A stretch of 64,000 nucleotides of DNA from Drosophila pseudoobscura (GCF_009870125.1 NC_046680.1:9672001-9736000), one strand, 5' to 3'; counted from the first letter of the stretch, positions 10,951 through 23,828 are shown. The notes: generated by a model from the letters alone, not told the origin. Made by a program: numbers and translations.

Positions 10951-11632
10951 CAAGATTAGAGAGAGGAGCAGAGCAACGATACAATGTTCGATGCTGCCTT
11001 GACGTTGGCGTCTCTAGCATAAGCTTCAACAGTTTATTACTCTAAAAACTGTTCGAAAAGTGTATTTAAAGATTATGGTCTTCTCCTATTCTGAATCCTT
11101 AAATATGTTGACCTTGTCCCCTATATATTATAATATAATATTTAATTTGTAATGTAAGCAAATAGTTTTATCCTAGGCCTAAGGTTGCCATGTTAAGTTG
11201 TAAATATTTAAACCCCCCCTATACCCCTATTTTACATATATGTTTGTATACCTACCTACCTACCTATGCATAAGCAACATTTGTATAATGTTATCCCACG
11301 CCACTAATGTATCCAGTCCCCAATGGGATCCTCCATCCGATATGTGATCCCTGATCCCGAAGATTGTCCCCTACCCAACACAAGCCTTCCCCGCACATGT
11401 TGTACATTTTGTTTTTTAAGAGGATCTAAAAATATCTATATACATACAATAACTAAAGTTCAAAGTTTGAACCGTAGAACTAACGCCGCTCTGGCACACA
11501 GGCATCTGGCATCATATGGAGACAGTGTTAAATTGTTTTTGGATACAAGCCCCGCCCCTAATGGCGTGGCCGGATATGAAATTTAGTACTCAAAACAAAA
11601 GAACAAACATTAATTATAATACAAAATCAAAT

Positions 11633-11638
11633 AATAAA
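11633..11638 (+). terminator. candidate poly(A) signal of Topors
   Basis: AATAAA lies about 690 bases after the Topors stop codon. The region between (10951-11632) is AT-rich and has no recognisable gene, as expected of a 3' untranslated region. The dispersed repeat starts just downstream. Confidence 0.45.
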
Positions 11639-11659
11639 TGTAAAGATTTATTGTAAAAC

Positions 11660-12480
11660 GATACTTGGTCAGTATGGCTCTCCACCGGCAAACGCCGCTA
11701 ATATTAAGCGACGCGACAAAGAGTGCGTGCGAGAGAGACAGAAAATCAGTCTGAGCGTGTCGTCGGGCGCTGCGTAGTCACTGCAAATTTGATCCAGATC
11801 AATCTGGATTCAGCAATCTGATAGATATGGTCATTATCTATGATTCTGCGGTTGTAGTTTTCTTGTGGATGCAACATATTTTCGTCCTTTATTTTTTATA
11901 GTGAGATCTAACAGCAGTGCGGATACCAAATTTAGTTACTCTAGCGTTAATAGTCTCCGAGATTTGTGGATACCCCCAGATTTTCGTCCTTTGCGGTGGC
12001 GGAAGGGGGTGTGGCGAAATTTATAAACAAACTCGTCAAGTTCCGATATATCAGGAGTGTGAATACCAAATTTGGTTGCTCTAGCTTTTATAGCCTCTGA
12101 GATCTAATGTTTTACGCTAAGCAAAGCCGGCTGTGCTACGTGTGTGTTAGAGAGAGACAAGGCGAGAAAAAATCAAATTGTTTTGTGGATGCTGGCTATA
12201 ATAATGATACGATCCAATTCAGATTCTGCAGTCTAAAAGAGATGGCCATTCTCTACGGTTTTCTCGTATCTTTAAAACTGTGGATGCCACAGATTTTCGC
12301 CCTTTGTGGGGGCGGAAGTGTGCGGAGCGAAGTTTTGAAATATTCTTGTACCAGTGATATATCACAGAAGTCTGAATCCAAAACATCGTCGCTCTAGCTC
12401 TTATAGTCTTTGAGCACTAGGCGCTAGTAGGGACGGACAGACGGACGGACGGATGAATTTATTTTCCATTTATTCCCATT
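11660..12480. mobile_element. degenerate DINE-1/Helentron-like dispersed repeat
   Basis: A phrase of the form ACCAAATTTGGTTGCTCTAG followed by C-rich TTATAGTCTC-type sequence occurs three times (about 11926-11965, 12064-12105, 12380-12415). A second phrase, GATTTTCG-CCTTTG-GGGGCGGAAG, occurs at about 11979-12008 and 12292-12318. The piece is thus two or more related units in tandem. It ends in an ACGGACGG microsatellite at about 12430-12455. Internal modules plus a GACGGAC microsatellite are what I recall of the non-autonomous DINE-1/INE family, called ISY or SGM in the obscura group. No intact coding sequence is present. The exact borders and family are inference. Confidence 0.6.
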
Positions 12481-13278
12481 TTGACGGGTGTCGTTTCGAA
12501 TTAAGAGTCGTTATAAAGGGTCAAATTACTCACATTTCTTGAGCAATGGGTTGTTTGTCCAAGGGCCTATAGTTTCTCCAGATGTTTGTAAATATTTTCT
12601 TAATAATCGGTGGCATCTGTCTACCTGCATTAATGTAAACTAGTCTCCAGCCAGTCAGCGATTTTCCACAGTTTATTTCTGTCCGTATCGGATTAATAAA
12701 TAATCAATGAATAATCAATGAATAATCAAATCAATTTTTTCGAGGCTGTAGTGTTAAGTGATTTTTTTCGGCAGTACAGTAAAACCGGAACGTGGTATTT
12801 TGTGTGCACTGTGTACAGGATTCACTGTTCCTGCTGTATACTTGAAACCGCTAAGATCAGATCTACTATCAGATCAGGTACTACATATTCAAAAACAAAA
12901 AAACTCACTTGAAAGGAGACATTTACATTTTATTTGACAACACTGCACCATATCTGGTATTTTCAGTGTGTACACATCTAATTAATTACTAAAGAACAAG
13001 CCGTCACCATTTTCTTGTCAAAAAAAGAAATCAAGTACTTGCAAAATTGTTTCTGGGCGAAGACTGAAGTAAACTGGCTGTGTGTTGTTTTCGCTGGATA
13101 AATAAATAAATCCTACCCTTCTGTGATTCAGAGGCTTGTGGAACTTAAGCCGAGAAGCGCATTGGAAGCGCAGCTGCAGCTGGCATTATCAGCAGAAAAT
13201 AGTAGACTTTTTTCACTTTGGATCGAGAATCGACTCAGCAAAGTTCGGTTTAGCAAATAGCAGAATTTTGCCAGGAAT
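12481..13278. other. 5' flank and leader of the Topors-like gene
   Basis: No RING-encoding sequence or other Topors N-terminal homology is visible here, in any frame, by eye. The last 200 bases are less AT-rich and may be the 5' untranslated region of the Topors-like gene. AAATAAATAAAT at about 13099-13110 is a simple repeat. Confidence 0.4.
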
Positions 13279-14327
13279 ATGTCTACGCGTCAAGTGATCT
13301 CGTGGCGCATCTACGTGTATGCCAATTCTTTGTACTCGCTGCCACCACGGCAGACGCGCAGCTTCCGCGAGTGGAGCCCTCAGGCGCTCAGGTAAGTGTC
13401 CGCCATGGCGACCAATGACACCCTTCTTGATCAACTTTTGCCAACAGAAACGATCCGTGTGCGATTCATCGCATCATGGACTGGGCGAACCGCGATACAT
13501 CTGTGGTCGTACGCAGCAGCGAGGCGGAGATGGTGAAAGCTTACGAGGCGGTGCACGGCATGCTGTCGCATGTCAGCATGCAGAGCCCCGAGTTCCAGAA
13601 CACTTTGCTTACCTTCTTTGGGCCCAAGACAAATCAGTTTATCCACGAGCTGATCAACTTTGCCCGCTCGCCGTACGACGATCCCATCGCCTACGAGTTG
13701 AACGTAAAGTATCGCGCTGTGCACGATGTGCCGGATGATGGAAATGATGTGGAAATGCCGTGCACCTCGGCGGAGGCTCTTAAAAAGGAACAGGCGAGGG
13801 CAGTGCGGCATAGCTTTGTGGAGTTCGCCACTCGCATGAATAACGATGACTGTCTTAGCTTCGACGCGGACTTGAAGCTCGAGGAAGAAGATTGCTACGC
13901 CATAGACGAGTTGGTCGTCAGCAGGGCTCAGAGAAGCAGTCCCGCGCTAATAGGCCTTTCGGAAGCGGTGGCTGCTGGATATGCTCAGATGCCCGAACCG
14001 CAACAGCTGTCGCCAATACAAGAGCAGCCACAGCAGCAGCAGCAGCAGCAGCAGCATTCGGACCCTGCTTTGCAGGAGGCCCTAGCAAGGAGCGTGTTGG
14101 ATGTGGGTGGCAATCGTCAGCGGATGCGGTTGCAGCGCTGGCTTCCGGCATCGCAGCCCTCGGGAACGCTCCCGAACTGGATGGCAGTTCGGGCTGAGCT
14201 GGAAGCTCGAAGGACTTTGGCTAATTCTGCTTCTTCTACGGGTTCTATTAGACGCACGCGCAGAGGCGCCCTTGACCACGAGGCAGCTTGGGCCAATATT
14301 GCAGTTCCTAGGTTCAGTCGGGACTAG
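13279..14327 (+). CDS. RING-less Topors paralogue
   Basis: Two exons (13279-13391 and 13448-14327, 56 bp intron) encode 330 residues. The first 130 match Topors from its central core: FREWSPQALR-NDPCAIHRIMDWA against FREWSPRFYR-NNPAQMHRLMPWI, then FIHELINFARSPYDD against FIHELFNFARSPFDM. The intron interrupts the same Arg codon at the same phase as Topors intron 2, so this is a DNA-level duplication, not a retrocopy. The RING and all Topors sequence before the core are absent, so it should have no ligase activity of its own. The C-terminal half differs from Topors. It has a glutamine run at about 233-240 and a UIM-like motif, L246-QEA-LARS-VLD256, with the Ala and Ser spacing of ubiquitin-interacting motifs, then a basic segment (SIRRTRRG). 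The start has A at -3. It could compete with Topors for partners; that is inference. I do not know of a named orthologue. Confidence 0.82.
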
Positions 14328-14531
14328 CCCGATCTTTGGTTATAATTACATTTCATTATCTCGTTTGCTTCGCAATAGCCCATATACTATAACACACAAC
14401 GAACACTACGAATTCCAAATTATTAATACGCACAAAGGGCTCTAGGACCCTTCATCAAAAATTGATAACGCCCATCCGAATGGCAACTGTAACCATGACG
14501 GTATTGGATAACTGAAAACGGATTGGCCATC

Positions 14532-14637
14532 AATAAAAGGGCGAACCATAGAAAACGGTGTACCAAATATGCCTCCAACGCATATTTTGTGCTTCGCAAC
14601 ACGGCACGGTCCTTTGTCTTAATTTTTCGAGAATAAA
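14532..14637 (+). terminator. candidate poly(A) signals of the Topors-like gene
   Basis: AATAAA occurs at 14532-14537 and again at 14632-14637, about 200 and 300 bases after the stop codon of the Topors-like gene. Either would give a short 3' untranslated region. Confidence 0.4.
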
Positions 14638-17600
14638 AAGGTAGCTCCTGCCACACTACGCCCCCGCTCCACCTCTATCCCATGTCACACGGCGTCGAGT
14701 CCGGGCCCCGGCTGGTTGGCAGCGCATGAAAAATTGAATTACACGCACTTTTGCGCATAAACGAGAGAAGAAATAAAAAAAAAATTTGAACAAAACAAAA
14801 AAAAAATTAAGAACCGATTACCATCGATGTACAAATACCCTTTCAGTTTCGGCGAACACTTCGCTTAATTCAATCTCAATGAAATCTGCAGGTAATCCCC
14901 TGCAGGACATTTTGTACAAAATTAGAATCAGAAATAATTGTAGTTAGTCAAACGATTATCTAGAACAAGTAGAAATATGATGGGATTACCTACAGAACTT
15001 ACATTTGAAATTTTAAAAATTAAAAGCAGACATGGTAAACGAAGACTGATGCTTGAAAAACAAGTAGAAATTATTGTAATTTGACAAACTATTGTAAAGA
15101 AGTATGAAAATTAAAGCCAAACCAACAACAAACCAAAGAACTACATTTGTTTGGATTATAATAATCTGCAATCATCAGAATCCTTGTTGAAAAGTATGAT
15201 TTCTGATCACATTAATCAAATTTGTAGATTCCAGCAAAGAACAGATTGAGCTCTGAAGATCATGCTAGATACTGTTCCAGTCATACGATACGTACCTTTG
15301 AGGATTAGCACTGCTGCCTCCTGTGCGGGACAAGCTGCTGGGAGAACTTACCATACCCTCTGTGTGGAGTGTTAACTGATGGCAGCAAAATGTTGAGTGA
15401 AAAATGCGGCCGATTTAGGGTTTGGTGAGGTCGGACCGTGCAGCAGGGAGGGGCAGGTGGCACAGCTGCTTGTGGTACCAAATTTACGGCCAGCAAATTG
15501 AGTTAAATATTCCTTTTTTTCATTTTTTCTCTTTGGTTTCTGCTCCTTTTGGCAGAAGGTATAATATAATTGTCCTGCCGTACACGGTAATTCAATGCAT
15601 ATTTGATTTTATGATTTCGACGGTACAAAGGAGCATTAATGCATATCGAATGAAGCTAAGAACGTTGAGCGTTCGACATTTCGTGGCTCTGGAAATCAGG
15701 ATTAGAATTCAGGAGCTGGAGCACGGCCGAAGGAAACTTCAGACATTAATGGAGATCCCGCACTGCAAAAGGACGATACATAGATGAGAGAGAGACTTCA
15801 TCATCGCTCACTCTATAAGCTGTGGGGAGTTTCCGGCCTTGGCTTTCGACTTATCCCTTCTCTGAAAAGTTATCCTTTAGTCTAAATGTCATTAGGGTTT
15901 CGTCGGCTGCATTTCCTTTGCTCGGCTGACAAACTAATTTGCGTAATGTTGACGAAAAACTTTTTATTTAACTTGCTGACTTGACTCGGTTTGCCTTATC
16001 CAATCCCAATCCCAATGCCAGTCCCCTTTCTGATACCAAGCGCAGTTCTACATCTCCATTGCTCCTCCATTTTCTGAGCCACTTGACTGACACCCGGCTA
16101 ACGGATTCGTAAGTTGCAGCCCAAGAAATATAAGCGAAACGTTTCAAAACTTTTTCCTTCCGTTTGCATTGCATTTTAAGATGTTGCGTCAGAAGGAGGT
16201 GTGGCCAAGGGGCGTGCGAGGCAATTGCCAAGTTGTGGCAAGATGGTCAGAGGATGGAGAGGAGGAGAAAGGGATCCCACCAAAAAGTAGTTTCCTTGCC
16301 ACAATTTAAGTTTGAGTTGAAAATTACGCCGCGCCGCTGACTTGAATTAAACGTTTCAGATATCAAGTATACGCCCCGTTACCTTCGCCGGCGCCATCAT
16401 CTTTGGCCTTTATGCGATTTTCATGAAAATGATTCGCGGTCCGCCTAAAATATTCATATATTGGCATGGCGCCTAGCGCCATCCCCCCCTCCACACGGGC
16501 CGTCGAATTATCCCGTGTAAATGTTGAGAGTTCCAGCTTGGATTCGTTTCGGGCTTATCTCAAATTATGCGCAAGGCGATGGAAAATTAAAATAATTTCC
16601 ACATTCGCCGCAGTGAGCAATTAATCAAGGGACGCATCCCCTTTGGATACCGCTGAATGATATGCGGTGCTGGGAGTTATGAGAACGCATTTAACCGAAA
16701 TGGTTTTTGGCCTGGTCCTGGCCCTGATTTATGTGGGTGACCAGGCGCCATTCCGTGTGCTCCTGGCCACCTGCCGCCCCCGAGACCCATCATCAGGTCC
16801 ACTGCCATCTGCCCAGAAAGCCCGGACAATCCCTTCATCCTCCACTGAGCGTCGTATACCTTATCCTTATCCCTTTCGATATCCAGCTGCACAATGTGTC
16901 ACTTTCGTTTTTATTCCTGCCTTAGATTTCCGCACCCGACACTTTGTCAGTTTCCAGCTCCTTTGGATTCTATCCGCCTTCCGCTTTTAGGTTCCGGCTC
17001 TGTTTCACTGTTTCTGCTGCTGGTTCTGGTGCTTTCGGCATTTGCCAACTTTAATATGTTGGCACAGCATGGCGGCACGGCACTCGCCTTGAGTTTCCAT
17101 TACACTGCAACGGAAGCCGGATGTTGAAATTGTTGAGGTTGCTCCACCATCACGGCAGGGCGTAAGCAGCTTAGCAGCACAGTCCTTCAGCCTGCTGTCG
17201 CTGTGGGGGAAATTGCTAGCACAAATGCCATCGCAGTGCGAGACGAGAACGAAGCCTGACGCTAACCCGATACCCAACCGATACGCGCGGTCTCTGTAAA
17301 TGTTCAATCAAAACTTTGCTCTGCCCCAGGGCAATGGATCAACTTACGCACAGCACAATTGTCGCGTCTTAAATTTTGTGGGCAACTTTTCGAAACATTC
17401 ACACATACACACATACCAGATAGATACTAAAGGTACATTTGCTAGTAGATATCTAGAGAGTTCTTTGGTGACTGGTCTGAATTGATAAAAGGCCATAAAA
17501 TGGTCATGGCATCTAGGAGTACAAATATATTCACTGACTGCATCTCTGGCATCAAATGGCTTAAATAAATTTGGCAATAAAACGGGCCAGAGGAAGATGA

Positions 17601-17734
17601 CTAATCAAATGTATAACTAGTGGAAACTAAAATAGAAAATCCTGCATTGCATCCTCAATGAAAAATTTAACTGCCATTTAAAGTGAACTTATTTATTGCA
17701 TTTAAAAACTATAATGAAAGATAGCAGGTAGCAG

Positions 17735-17752
17735 TTTCATATGCATATGAAA
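17735..17752. promoter_or_regulatory. 18-bp palindrome with two CATATG E-boxes
   Basis: TTTCATATGCATATGAAA is a perfect 18-base palindrome containing two overlapping CATATG E-boxes. CATATG is a favoured site of Twist, a mesoderm factor, and the region lies upstream of the muscle gene tn. A chance origin in AT-rich DNA cannot be excluded. Confidence 0.25.
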
Positions 17753-20700
17753 TGCGCAACTCGAATGAACATTAAACATTATTTATTTAATTGTTGGTTT
17801 TATGTTTCATTTAAACAAAAATAATGAGAAACATAGGAGCTTTTCACAAAATTCAGATATAAAATACTGATTAAGAATGGAAAGAAATATAAATTTAATT
17901 TTAAATGCAAGTAAACTGTGTGATGTGGCATAAATCGAATATTATTTGATATCATACTTTTCCTTTCCGCCTGTTGCATGATATTCGATCTTCGTGTTTT
18001 CTTTACCCGACACAGAGCTGACTTTTCACTTTCATTGGGAGGGATGCTGGATGGAGAGTCCCGGAAAATGCGTGTGTCATAAATCTACTCCCGCGCCTTT
18101 CGCTTAAAATCAAGCTATTTATCACAAGGCGTCGGCGACGACGACAAGGACAACGACGTCATGCTGCGGTGCTGCCAGGATGCCACGGTGCCAGAATGCC
18201 AGGCTGCCACACTCTTATCACCTCAGAAGTGGAGCGTTTCGAACGCCTCCGGGAAGGCGCATATGTTTCGCAGCCGTTGATGCCTCTCCACAGGATTTTT
18301 TATGGGTACGCCTGCCAGCCAACCCTGCCAGTCCGACGACTGCCTGCTGAGGTAGAAAGTTGTGGAAAACAAACTTTTCTTACTTTTCCCCTTCCCTTCC
18401 CTGTGTTCTGTTCTGTTCTGTTTTGTGCGTGTGGAGGTGACAAGAATCCGGTAATTTGTGCTTCAAGGTTAAATGTTAATGTCCGCCATTACAGAAACAT
18501 TTGACGTTTTGTTTCATAAGCGACAACGGGTTATGAGCACGTGCGTCGGCTCCGTTCCAAAAGGCCGGGCGGCGTATACGTAATTTTGTATGCTCGTGCT
18601 AATTTGACTGGCGCCAGGTAATAAAAGTGACTGCTAGTGGTCCGTCCCAAAGTTAAGGTTGGAGTTAGTTTGCTTAGGTCTGTCCTTGGCTCTACCCGGC
18701 CATCAGTTAAAGGAGGGACCAGGGCATTGTTTGGTCCTGGCGCCTGGTCATTGAACGTAGTTCGCAGTGAGCCCAAAGGGGATTCTGGCCTTGGCAGCCA
18801 GGCAACCGACCCTCTTAATGGCAGCTCCAAATGTTGCTAATGTTAATTTAAGAAAATGTTCTACTGTGTGTGTGTGTGTTGCTGGGAAACACTTGCGGTG
18901 TGGCAGCATTTGTGCATTATTATTTGCGGTCAAGTCTTTTGTGGCCGGGCCTTTTAGAAGTTCGGCAGGCAAGATCCGTTTTGAGCCGCAGAAGCAGCAG
19001 CAACGGAGAACTAATTAAAGATATATTCATTTAAAAATACTTGTAGCTCTGAAGGATATATCCCACACACACACACATACAGCCACACATTGCTTTGGCT
19101 TTGGCTTTGGCTGTGACGTGCATGAGGAGGCAATCAATTATGGCGGAACGTTTTGGCCAAAAAAGCGTATTGCCTACTTTGAGGCGGCCGCGTGTTTGCC
19201 AGCGCAGCAGCACAATTAATTATGTACATTGGGGGGAGGCCCTGCCCGTCCCTGCCCGTCCCTTCTGCCCTGTGCCCGTTGCCTGGATCCCTTTCGTTCT
19301 TTCACCAGTGTTTGCCCCCGTCTGTGTTTGTATTGCAAAAGAGAGGAGGTAGACGCAGAGTCATCCTTGAGCTTAGACGACAGCATATGCTCATGCATGC
19401 CTAATTACGATAAATCCTTGCCCCAGACCCAGACAGCGCTCTCGCTTTTACTTTAACGCTCTAGCTTTCCGCTTTCCCCTTTCCCCTTCCCCCTCTTTCG
19501 TCCTTTCCTCTCTCATTCTTGCTACCACTCCTTCTCTGAAGGCCGACTTAGTTCGCGAGAACAAACGCGCCCAAATGAAGTAGCCAACAACAAGAAAAAC
19601 ACTTACGAGTGCCTATCCTTGGTTGTGAGTGTGTGTGCTGGGACGAGAGTGTGTCTTGTGTGTGTGTGTAGGCGTTCATAATTATGGCCGTATTTAGAGA
19701 AATTGGTTATTATGTGCTTAACGCCATTTGTCAGACGGGCAATAGTTTGTCCTGCCCCCCAATGGTAGTCCTGCCTTTAGAGAGATGTTCCAAAGGAGTT
19801 CCCAGTACCAGGAAATACCCGAGGGAACATAGATAAGGCTCATGATGTGATTACCATTAAGCTGCACAACGAAAACTCGTAATATCAGTTGAGTATGTTA
19901 CATATTCATTGGATCTAATGAATATGCATTCAAAATCATTTACCAAGGCACTCCAGGGTAAGTTCAACAGAATACCTTATACAAATATAATTGTGTTCTT
20001 GAAAATTTAAAATACATAGTAACAATGGAACCCTCCTTAAAGCTTAAAGCAGTTTCCATCTTTGACCAACTCTTGTGGCCACCCTCTTAGTTAGTTGTGG
20101 CTGTCTAATACTTGAAATTGTTTGCTAATTCGTTATTATTGGCACTTTACCACGTTGCCGAAACTTGTATTCACCATCTGCCCGTATTAGCCTCCGCCTC
20201 CGCCTCTCCGCGTGTCCTGGCTCTCCTTTAAGCTGCCTTCGGCAATTAGCCCAGGCGTGGCTGGCAATGCCGAGTGTCTCCTTCTGGAGTGCCTCTCAGG
20301 CTTGGTCCGACTCTGGGCTCTGCCCCTATCTCCATGCATGTCCATCAATAAGAGGTCCTTGAGGCTGTTCGCTCGTTATGCCATCTGTCAATTGGCCCTC
20401 CATGAATTGTCATTAATCATGCTTCGGGCTAATGATTCCCTCTCAAATTTGCAATCCAACCACTCTCCTAACGGTGCTGGTCTCGTTGGATATGAGACAA
20501 TTGTCGCATGTGGCAGGCGGTTTCAGGAGTTCTTTGTGGCATCCACTCGATGCATTCCATCGAAAACGCAATTTCATTTCCAATTAGACCTTCGAGCTTT
20601 GCCCAAAGAGACCACTGAATGCCGTGAATTTTGGCTATGATGGAAATGGAAAAGTGGGAAATGGAAATACGAAATAGGAACGCTGTGCAGGCTGAGGCTG

Positions 20701-21812
20701 ATGCTGTTGATATTGGATGACCTAGAGTCCATCAGCAGCTTCAGTTGTTGACATCTTTCGCCTGGTCCACTCATAAATTGCAATTATTTGACTTTTTGAA
20801 TTGCGCTTCTCTGTTATTCGTGGCTGTTGGCGGAAAATCTTTGTACCGCATACTCGCTTCATCATGTTTGATTGACAGTGGACTGTCGTGGGGGACAAGC
20901 GAATGACCAGACAAAAGACCAGGCAGTCTGGCAAGAAAAAAGCTGCAGAAAGTGCAGACCAATTAGAAAAAGTGTGCTGACAGAGAGAAATATTCAAATA
21001 TATTGCCATACGATATTGATCAGGGGGAAAATACAATATAAAAACACACTTTTTCCCTCTAAAAAACTGATATTTTCTTTTCGCTAATTTCATTTTTTAT
21101 CCTATGATCCTATTATACCTGTACCAATTAGCATTCAATTGCGGCATGAGTATAAGTCTCGCAATATATTCGTTAGCGAATCAATTTTCCCAGCCTCCGT
21201 ATAAGTATCAATAAATGCCTTTCATTTCTATAAATATTTATGAAAATTGCTAAAATGATTCATGCTTGAGGAGAGTGCGTGGGCTCGGATGGACGCTGTG
21301 GCTGGACCCAGGAAAGAGAAATTTCCATGGTATGGTCGTCAGGAAAGAAACTGCGGAATAAGCCAGAACAATAGCAAGTAATGAGCTCTGCATTCCTACA
21401 TATATATACTACATGTTTATACTTATGTATATATGTTGTTGGACTTTCTACGCGACATTGTAAAACGATAAATTTCTACAGACAATTATTGTACAGGCGC
21501 TGGCGTATCTGAAGCAACAGAGAATTTATATAGATTTTCCACACAGGTTCGTTGGGGTCGGGTGAAGCTGAAATACAACAAAATGATCTGTGTGAAAGTG
21601 GGAAGAAGACACAGAAATATTTGCTGTTGTTCTGCAGGTTATATTTATAAAGATTCACCTCAAGAACGGCTGATCATCAACTGGCGGCTGAGAGCTTGCC
21701 ATCGCAGAGCCAAACATTCATTTTCATTTCTGGCACGCTCGCGAGTGGACGTGCGGACCGATACGCCGATAATAGATATAGCCCAATTCGATATACCTCT
21801 ATATATACTACA

Positions 21813-22070
21813 TATATAAGCCCATACATATAGAGAGGTGGTAGGATCTATCCATAGATCTGTCACCTGTCGCGTGGTGCGAGAGGTTGCAACCTCTCTG
21901 TGAAAATATAGTTCGTAATCGAAGCGCGAGTGTTTTTCTAATCAAAAATCGTTTGAACGTAAAGCCAGTGAAAGGCATTTCTTCAACCCCGAAGGAGAGT
22001 GCCGCCAAGGCATGCGAATAAATTTGCAAAAGTTACGAGACACATCCTCAGATTGCAGTGCGAAAACCAA
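21813..22070 (+). promoter_or_regulatory. candidate TATA promoter and leader exon of tn
   Basis: TATATAAG at 21813-21820 is followed by about 200 bases of more balanced composition. These end in a good donor (AACCAA before GTGAGT at 22071). The interval also holds an 18-base perfect palindrome at 21881-21898 (GAGAGGTTGC plus its complement). With the acceptor just before the tn ATG at 27807 this could be a non-coding first exon. No transcript evidence is available to me. Confidence 0.3.
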
Positions 22071-23726
22071 GTGAGTGATGGCTGATGCCTGATGCCAAAC
22101 CATTCTTGGAGAACCATTCAAATGGAGATGAGCTGAGCGCATTCAATGCCCGTTGATTATGTAAAAAACGAGTGAAAAAGAGTGCAAATGAGAGAGGATG
22201 AAGAAAGTGTGAATGATAGAGAACGAAAGCCGTGAAAATGTCACCTGGTTGCCAATAACCATTCGCCCACATTCGTGAAAAGCTGTCAGAATTTATTTTC
22301 ATATTTCTTCAGTAGCGTTCTTGGCAATTTCTATCTTTTGTAGCCGTTGAAATTTATTAAGTTCGACAAAATAATGTACATATATAGATGGCTATGGCTA
22401 TATGAGGATCCCCCTGTGTGTGTGCGTGTGTGTTTGTAGTGTAGTGGGCTCATCAAAAAGCATAGCAATAATTTGCCCACACAGATACGAGTAAACACAC
22501 ACACACACACAGGGAGGGACACCACATTGCTCATACGCCGCGTTGTTGCCTTATTTATAGTTCGATTCAATCAGCGACATTTTCAGAGCTTTTCTGATTC
22601 TATTTTGCGCTAGCTGTTTGCTGTTTTGTGTTTTGTGTTTGTCTTTTGCGCTCTTTCTCTCTCTTATCATCGATTGTCTTGATTTCTTTTGTTTCACTGT
22701 TCCCTCTTTTTCCCCATTTCCCATTTGCTTGTGGCTTCATTTTCACCTTTAATATCTTTGTGTCGCTTTTTTCAGTATACACCATGAATTGTGTACAGCA
22801 ATCTGCAATTGCATTTCATTTTTCATTTCGAGAGGTAAAAAACAAGAGCAAAAGATGAAATGCCATTTGGCAATGGATTTTTGTTGGTAGCCGAAAAGCA
22901 GGCAACGCTTTTTCATTATGCTTTAGTGTGACCACTCACTCGCCTCTTTCATTCCACTCTCTCCTTCGTTGTCATGGCTTCTGAGGAAGTTCAAGGTCGC
23001 TGGCCAACTTCCGATTAAACCTGTGGGTTAAATTAGAGAACTACTCTCTCAATTTTCTTGGTAATCTTCTGACAACCAAAACGGAACTTTAATTAAATTA
23101 TTGACTCAAAATGTATCTGTTTTTGAATTGTGCCTCGGAGAATGGAAGCAGTGTATTACAAGCTTGCAAACGGCCTTCCATTATTGTCTTTAATTGAACA
23201 CGCCTTCTCCTTTGCTTGGGTGTTAATTAAGCTCATCTCTGGCGCCATGACACCTGCCATATGGGCATTGCTACGATTGTACGCCTATTGTTGCGAATGA
23301 AATTTGCGCATTGGTCGCTTGCTCATTAACCTGGACATATTCATGGGTGCATTCAAGGCGCTTATCCGCCACTCTGCACAATGCTTTGAGCACAGCCGCA
23401 ACTTCATTATGCACTTTCATAGAGCACCCGCTGACAATCCACCGCTGTGCAGTGCGCATCCACACGCATTCATTATCGCATTGACTGTGGCTGCCTTTGT
23501 GGCAATATAATTAAGTCGGCACCATGCGGCTTATGCCCATCATATCAATGGGCAGGTACCAAATTATTGGCGAAATGGAACTGATCATTCAGAAGCAGGC
23601 CTTTGTTTCTGTTTCGGTTCCTGCACAGCATCGGCCAAGAGCTCAGTCGATTAATCATCAAATTTGGCACTGTCAATCGCTTTAATTCGGTTCCACTTCT
23701 CACTCTCTCCTCTCTCTTTTTGGCAG

Positions 23727-23828
23727 ACAGCAGAGCTAACAGCCAAACAGCAGGGCCCCGCCCAAGGGCGCCTCGGATACCGGAAGCCCAGTCGAAGAAG
23801 AGGCTAAAGCAGAAACAACGCAGAAAAT
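23727..23828 (+). other. candidate non-coding leader exon
   Basis: A pyrimidine-rich acceptor (CTCTCTTTTTGGCAG) precedes 102 bases of GC-richer sequence that end at a strong donor (AAAAT before GTAAGT). A second good acceptor (TTCTCCTTTGCAG) ends at 23927, which would make a 99-bp intron of normal fly size. All three frames close soon after the join or inside the exon, so it looks like untranslated leader sequence of tn or a non-coding RNA. Confidence 0.3.

Noticed and set aside
13279..14327. Retroposed copy as the origin of the Topors-like gene
   Set aside because: The intron at the parental position and phase excludes a copy made from spliced mRNA.
22775..22833. Mini-exon with an ATG (MNCVQQSAIAF) between a TTTTTTCAG and a GTAAAA
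   Set aside because: The donor is weak, only 19 or fewer codons are open and no partner exon is evident.
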